Below, piece after piece: positions 60,185 to 64,000 of a DNA stretch of 64,000 nucleotides. The notes under the pieces are model-generated. The model had not been told where the DNA came from. It made no database searches and was given only the letters and a program-made list of their open reading frames with translations. The DNA comes from Rhizobiaceae bacterium (GTDB lineage Bacteria > Pseudomonadota > Alphaproteobacteria > Rhizobiales > Rhizobiaceae): contig CAJPFN010000012.1 in NCBI GenBank assembly GCA_905339215.1, positions 21,034-85,033 of the forward strand, written 5' to 3'. Each line of letters starts with the position of its first letter. Positions within the stretch are counted from its first letter, which is position 1. Position numbers and translations under genes: made by a program.

Positions 60185-61201
60185 ATGGCGCGAAAGAACG
60201 TTTTCGATTTGGCACCGGATTCTACCGAAGTTGCTCCTGCGCACGCGCAGCCGAAGCTGGGACGTCCCTTGCTCGGTTTGGAGAGGCCAAACAGGCCTGC
60301 AAGTCCTCTTGGATCGATCTCGCAGTCACTGGAGAACATCAATTCTCGGGCATCGCGAGCAGAGGAAATCGAGAAGAAGTTGGCCGAAGGCCAGACCGTC
60401 ATCGAACTCGATACTTCGCTGATCGACAGCTCATTCGTCGTAGATCGCCTTGGAGTCAATGCTGAGGACACCGCCTCCTTGATTGCCCAGATTAAGGAAC
60501 ATGGCCAGCAGGTACCGATCCTAGTGCGCCCGCATCCAGACAGCGAAGGTCGCTATCAGGTTGCTTACGGGCACCGTCGTCTAGCGGCCACCAAGGAACT
60601 TGGAAGAAACGTGAGGGCGGTTGTACGCGATCTCACCGACGAACAGCTAGTCGTCTCGCAAGGTCAGGAGAACAACTCCCGAACAGATCTCTCATTCATT
60701 GAGCGGTCGTTCTTCGGGGCACGTCTCGAGGATCGTGGGTTCTCCCGCGAAATCATCATGGCGTCGCTTGGCGTCGACAAGGCCGCCTTGAGCCGCATGA
60801 TCGCGCTGATCAAGCGATTGCCGCCCGAACTGATCGAAGCAATCGGCGCTGCGCCGTCTCTCGGACGCCAGCGGTGGTCTGAACTAGCCGACATGCTCGA
60901 GGAGAACGGAGGGCAGAAAAAAGCTCTGAAATTCATTCGGGAGCCTGATTTCCTCACCCTGAAGAGCGATGACAGGTTCCAGGCCGTTTACGCGGAGCTG
61001 AAGACGCGGAAGGCCGCCAACACAACGGAAGCCAAATCTTGGGCGCCCAGCGACAAATCAGTAAGCGTTGTTGCGAAAACGCGCCCGAAAGGCGTCTCGC
61101 TCGATATCACGAAGGCGGAAGCCAAGCCTTTCGCCGAATGGCTTACAGGCAATCTGGACAGCCTCTTCGAGGCCTACAGGCAGTCGAAACAGGAGAACTG
61201 A
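60185..61201 (+). CDS. repB: Plasmid partitioning protein RepB (ParB family)
   Basis: 338 residues from ATG 60185. The ParB nuclease-like box is QQVPILVRPHPDSEGRYQVA with YGHRRLAATKELGRNVRAVV, followed by QGQENNSRTDLSFIERSFFG and an HTH (FSREIIMASLGVDKAALSRM). C-terminal dimerisation residues follow. RepB binds parS-like palindromes and RepA. The start immediately follows repA. Confidence 0.92.
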   Translation: MARKNVFDLAPDSTEVAPAHAQPKLGRPLLGLERPNRPASPLGSISQSLENINSRASRAEEIEKKLAEGQTVIELDTSLIDSSFVVDRLGVNAEDTASLIAQIKEHGQQVPILVRPHPDSEGRYQVAYGHRRLAATKELGRNVRAVVRDLTDEQLVVSQGQENNSRTDLSFIERSFFGARLEDRGFSREIIMASLGVDKAALSRMIALIKRLPPELIEAIGAAPSLGRQRWSELADMLEENGGQKKALKFIREPDFLTLKSDDRFQAVYAELKTRKAANTTEAKSWAPSDKSVSVVAKTRPKGVSLDITKAEAKPFAEWLTGNLDSLFEAYRQSKQEN

Positions 61202-61203
61202 AA

Positions 61204-61262
61204 CCGCAAAAGAAAAAGGCCCCCGAACGATCTCTCGCGGAAGCCCTTCTCAACGTTTAGCA
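61204..61262 (-). ncRNA. repABC counter-transcribed RNA (ctRNA, inc-alpha-type)
   Basis: In the 152-bp repB-repC gap the minus strand has a strong promoter, TTGACA (61291-61296) and GATTCT (61268-61273) 17 bp apart. About 55 nt later comes a hairpin (GGCUUCC...GGGGGCC with GU pairs, 61218-61246) followed by UUUUUCUUUU (61208-61217). This is the size and place of the antisense RNA that limits RepC synthesis and determines incompatibility in this plasmid family. Confidence 0.8.
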
Positions 61263-61353
61263 GCCTGAGAATCACATTTCCGCGAATCACTGTCAAGAGT
61301 CTTGGCGTCGTTTCGGCGAGCAGATTTCTTTTGCCTGATTGAAGGTGAAGGAA

Positions 61354-62562
61354 ATGGAGAGGGAAATTGCAACGACTCCCTTCGGGAGCCGGCCGATGTC
61401 GCTTGCCCTTATGGCAGCGCAGATCGAAGCCAAAGAGATTCCGGATGGGAAAGCCGCTGACAAGTGGCAGGTCTATCGCGATCTCTGCGAAGGCAAGAGC
61501 ATCATAGGCGTCGGTGATCGCTCGCTGGCTGTCCTGGCCGGCTTACTGTCGTTCCATCCGGATGATGAGCTTTCCGAAGAGAAAGGGCTGATCGTCTTCC
61601 CATCGAACAAGCAGTTGTCGCTGCGCTCGCACGGCATGGCGAATGCCACTCTACGCCGGCATCTTGCGGCGTTGCTCGATTGCGGCATCATCCTGCGCAG
61701 GGACAGCCCGAATGGCAAAAGGTATGCCCGAAAGGGGAGGGGAGGGGCGTTGGAGGACGCCTTCGGATTTTCTCTGGCGCCCTTGCTCGCCCGTGCCGAA
61801 GAGTTCCACCAGGCCGCCGAGCGCGTGCGTGCGGACAACCGGGCACTGAAGCTCATGCGCGAACGCATTACGTTGCAGCGCCGCGACATCGCCAAGCTGA
61901 TCGATGCGGCGATCGAGGAGGGCGCACCGGGCGCCTGGCATGTCCTCTGGAGACGCTTCAGGCTCGTGGTGGATCAACTCCCGCGGAAAGCGAGCGTCGT
62001 TGAACTCGAACCGTTCGCCGCTGAGCTCGATCAGATCCGTGACGAAGTCGATATTGCATTGAAAGACTTCATGAATGTTACGAATCCGAGCGCCAATGAG
62101 TCTCAGAATGAGCGGCAGCAATCTGATTCAAATCCCGACTCTCATTTTGAATTTGAACCCGCTTTCGAGAAAGCCAGGGGATCGGCCGAGCCCAGACGAG
62201 AACCGAGGGAGCCGCCAAAAACCTATCACCTTGGCCTAGTGCTGAAAGCTTGCCCCGATATTGTGGATTACGCCGCCGCCGGGATCGGAAACTGGCGCGA
62301 TTTGATGGCGACCGCCGCCCAGGTGAGGGGATATCTCGGCGTGTCGCCGTCGGCCTACGAGGATGCCTGCCACGTCATGGGGCCGGAAACCGCGGCCATC
62401 GTCGTCGCCTGCATTCTGCAGCGGGCCCAGCATATCAACTCGGCCGGTGGGTATCTCAGGGCGCTCACCGAGAAGGGGAGGGCAGGGCAGTTTTCGGTCG
62501 GACCTATGCTGATGGCGGCCTTCAAGGCCAATTCGTCGGCGCCTGACAGGAAGGCAGGGTGA
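61354..62562 (+). CDS. repC: Replication initiation protein RepC
   Basis: 402 residues from ATG 61354, preceded by AAGGA; TTG 61339 is less likely. N-terminal winged-helix landmarks: [40 protein letters not shown] and [20 protein letters not shown]. The C-terminal domain is [20 protein letters not shown] with [20 protein letters not shown]. RepC is the initiator of repABC replicons. Translation is controlled by the antisense RNA just upstream. Confidence 0.93.
   Translation: MEREIATTPFGSRPMSLALMAAQIEAKEIPDGKAADKWQVYRDLCEGKSIIGVGDRSLAVLAGLLSFHPDDELSEEKGLIVFPSNKQLSLRSHGMANATLRRHLAALLDCGIILRRDSPNGKRYARKGRGGALEDAFGFSLAPLLARAEEFHQAAERVRADNRALKLMRERITLQRRDIAKLIDAAIEEGAPGAWHVLWRRFRLVVDQLPRKASVVELEPFAAELDQIRDEVDIALKDFMNVTNPSANESQNERQQSDSNPDSHFEFEPAFEKARGSAEPRREPREPPKTYHLGLVLKACPDIVDYAAAGIGNWRDLMATAAQVRGYLGVSPSAYEDACHVMGPETAAIVVACILQRAQHINSAGGYLRALTEKGRAGQFSVGPMLMAAFKANSSAPDRKAG
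62075..62165. other. Probable origin region in repC
   Basis: This stretch of repC, encoding the linker between the two domains ([20 protein letters not shown]), is clearly richer in A and T than the rest. In repABC plasmids the replication origin lies in such an AT-rich part of repC. Placement here is by analogy. Confidence 0.35.
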
Positions 62563-62717
62563 CCATGGCATCTTCCCAATGTTTGGGCCACAAGCCCGCG
62601 CCTGATCTGGTCACCGACCATCGTGTTGTGAGCAATCGTCATTTGACACTATTGCCTCGCTCGACGGAGATTGTCTTTCGGGAGGTGGTGTACGCTCTCG
62701 ACCGGGGCCAGGACGTT

Positions 62718-63314
62718 ATGGGCAAATACAGAGATCATCGCGAGCGACGCGGAAAACGTCGGGGCAATGCCGCGGATGACGGTCTTTTCGAGCCAACCGC
62801 TGAGCCTGGCTACTTTCAAAACGCGTCCCCCGCTGTTCCAGAAGTTCTCGATGCCGAAGTACTCTGGTTCAACGCCGCCAAGGGTTTCGGGTTCGTGAAA
62901 CTGCCGGATGGCGCCGAGGCGTACCTGCACATTCGGGTGGTCGAAGCGGCTGGCCGCACAGACCTTCCCGAGGGGACGCAGCTGAAGGTCATGGTGGAAG
63001 ATGCGCCACGTGGGCGGCAGGTCGTCAACGTCCTCGACATCCAGGATCCGAGAGCACCCGCTTCTGTGCGCCGGCTCGACGACAGAACGGACGGGACCGA
63101 TGGGCAGTTGGAGATCGAAGGCTCAGTCAAATGGTACAATTCCGAGAAGGGTTTTGGCTTCATTTCCCCCGACAACGGGGCCAAGGATGTTTTCGTCCAC
63201 GCCACCGGGTTGACGCGGTCGGGGCTCAGCCTGCTCGAAGAGGGACAGCGGGTGGTTTTCCAGTCCGCTCAAGGCAAGAGGGGCATGGAGGTGCGATCCA
63301 TTCGCCTGGACTAG
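62718..63314 (+). CDS. Double cold-shock-domain protein
   Basis: 198 residues from ATG 62718, the usual alphaproteobacterial start [16 protein letters not shown]. The first cold-shock domain ([33 protein letters not shown]) and the second ([36 protein letters not shown]) keep the RNP1 KGFGF and RNP2 FVH motifs; the first has YLHI. Such proteins bind RNA or single-stranded DNA. The frame is open upstream to 62559 without homology. Confidence 0.92.
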   Translation: MGKYRDHRERRGKRRGNAADDGLFEPTAEPGYFQNASPAVPEVLDAEVLWFNAAKGFGFVKLPDGAEAYLHIRVVEAAGRTDLPEGTQLKVMVEDAPRGRQVVNVLDIQDPRAPASVRRLDDRTDGTDGQLEIEGSVKWYNSEKGFGFISPDNGAKDVFVHATGLTRSGLSLLEEGQRVVFQSAQGKRGMEVRSIRLD

Positions 63315-63334
63315 ACGCCGAGCAGCACCATCAT

Positions 63335-63450
63335 GAAAAAGCCCGCTGCCGGGAGGAGGTGGCAGCGGGCTCGATCTATGGATACGGCGCGGGAGGAGGT
63401 GCACCATATCCCAGCATCGGCATCGCATCTGGGAGGAGTAGATGGCCGAT
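63335..63450 (-). ncRNA. Three-hairpin sRNA with CCUCCUCCC loops (alpha-r14/cuckoo type)
   Basis: On the minus strand three hairpins show the same loop. SL1: AUCGGC and CAUCU arms around ACUCCUCCC. SL2: GGAUAUGGUGC around ACCUCCUCCC with GCGCCGUAUCC, including GU pairs. SL3: AGCCCGCUGCC around ACCUCCUCCC, closed by GGCAGCGGGCU and followed by UUUUU (63340-63371), a terminator. A promoter TTGCAA (63479-63484) and TATCAT (63457-63462), 16 bp apart, places the start near 63450. Repeated anti-Shine-Dalgarno loops of this type mark the rhizobial alpha-r14 and related families, thought to bind ribosome sites. Confidence 0.8.
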
Positions 63451-63536
63451 AGCGGAATGATACCTGCCGGCGCGGATATTGCAATGCACAATTTCTTATC
63501 GCACGTGCAAAAATACCAAAGCCAAATGCGCAATGT

Positions 63537-63848
63537 TCAGCGCAAGGGCAGGGGTGGCATCTCTTCCTCCGCGGCCCGCCAGATCCACGCGCCAATTTCC
63601 GGCCGCGACGCGATCAACTCTTCCAGCGCCTCCTCATAAGCCTCGTCCGCCGACGGTGGAACCACGTAAAGCGCGATCGGCTGCGGTTGCCGCTGCAGCA
63701 TCGCTGCCGAGCTTGGCGTTTCTGCCGACAAATTGTAGCGTAAACCTTTGACGCTGCGGTCACGAAGCCCGGCCAATGCATCGACCAGCTTTTTCTCGTA
63801 TGCGGAGTCGTAGGGCACCCAGTTTTCGGAAACGACCATCAGCGCCAT
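63537..63848 (-). CDS. Small conserved-looking protein, possibly a C-terminal fragment of a DUF1173-type plasmid protein
   Basis: 103 residues: MVVSENWVPYDSAYEKKLVD, AGLRDRSVKGLRYNLSAETP, PQPIALYVVPPSADEAYEEA and EIGAWIWRAAEEEMPPLPLR. Codon use and composition look genuine. A TAG lies a few codons upstream of the ATG, so this is either a small gene or the tail of a larger one. I recall a similar end in DUF1173 proteins of rhizobial plasmids, but this is unverified. Its stop lies 75 bp before the sRNA promoter, on the same strand. Confidence 0.45.
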   Translation of the reverse strand: MALMVVSENWVPYDSAYEKKLVDALAGLRDRSVKGLRYNLSAETPSSAAMLQRQPQPIALYVVPPSADEAYEEALEELIASRPEIGAWIWRAAEEEMPPLPLR

Positions 63849-63974
63849 GTCCTCGACGAAGGCCTAATCGGCCCGAAGCTGTGATTTTGGCCAAGTTGTG
63901 GAACGTTGCGGGAACGGATTGACCGCCCTGGTTTTCTCGCCTGACAATTTGCTCCTGGAACAGGGAGTGGATTT

Positions 63975-64000
63975 ATGGGTCTGCGTGTTTCACCTGAGTC
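63975..64000 (+). CDS. Possible start of a gene running off the window end
   Basis: ATG 63975 follows GGGAGTGG at a suitable distance and opens a frame (MGLRVSPES) to the edge. Too short to identify. Confidence 0.2.

Noticed and set aside
63351..63440. Three GGGAGGAG repeats about 40 bp apart, CRISPR-like at first sight
   Set aside because: Repeats are too short and too few, and each sits in the loop of a different hairpin; better explained as one sRNA on the minus strand.

Overview
The window looks like part of a repABC-type plasmid or chromid from a Hyphomicrobiales alphaproteobacterium (Mesorhizobium/Aminobacter-like). Reasons: a complete repA-repB-repC cassette with a counter-transcribed RNA between repB and repC, a double cold-shock-domain gene, a three-hairpin sRNA with CCUCCUCCC loops (alpha-r14/cuckoo type), high GC, many GntR regulators and many small-molecule ABC transporters. 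The species call is inference.

Region 1 (1-19.3 kb) is catabolic. A leftward operon encodes a GlpD-like FAD oxidoreductase, a RidA protein, an internally deleted amino-acid oxidoreductase, an Asp/Glu-racemase-family protein and a GntR regulator. A rightward operon encodes a second GlpD-like enzyme, a VOC protein, a spermidine/putrescine-type ABC transporter with both permeases fused, a broken RidA, a 2-hydroxyacid dehydrogenase and an MFS transporter. Between them lie a decayed binding-protein gene, a permease fragment, and an aminotransferase-GntR pair. The two operons look like related loci, the left one decaying.

Region 2 (19.3-28.9 kb) opens with a gutted Tn3-family element whose 38-bp terminal repeat abuts the tail of an SDR gene. 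Then comes an intact operon: GntR, polar amino-acid ABC transporter, enolase-superfamily enzyme, RidA and a DadA-like oxidoreductase. Fragments of a ROK gene and a cation:proton antiporter follow.

Region 3 (29-31.5 kb) is a signalling module: an RsbQ/KAI2-like hydrolase, a PAS histidine kinase, and a divergent single-domain response regulator.

Region 4 (32-57 kb) is a defence-island-like block, mostly on the minus strand. It has (a) a candidate ABC three-component system: SMC/Rad50-like ATPase with a CPVC hook, a middle component and an FAD/NAD-binding protein; (b) the most unusual locus: an acyl-carrier-protein-like gene, XRE regulator, ImmA/IrrE peptidase, divergent thymidylate-synthase homologue, a protein resembling the hydroxymethyluracil-DNA-kinase/thymine-pyrophosphorylase family with an AT-hook, and MazG, with a holo-ACP synthase and a metallophosphoesterase-thymidylate-synthase-like fusion alongside; this suggests a thymidine or DNA-base modification system; (c) an AbiE toxin-antitoxin pair with a clear operator and leaderless promoter; (d) an AddA/AddB-like pair with ScpB-like and DUF1403 genes; (e) a HigA-like antitoxin with a 5'-damaged toxin, next to a tyrosine recombinase.

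Region 5 (58-64 kb) is the plasmid backbone: two parS-like palindromes, repABC with its antisense RNA, the cold-shock gene, the anti-Shine-Dalgarno-type sRNA and a small unassigned gene. No rRNA, tRNA or CRISPR array was found.
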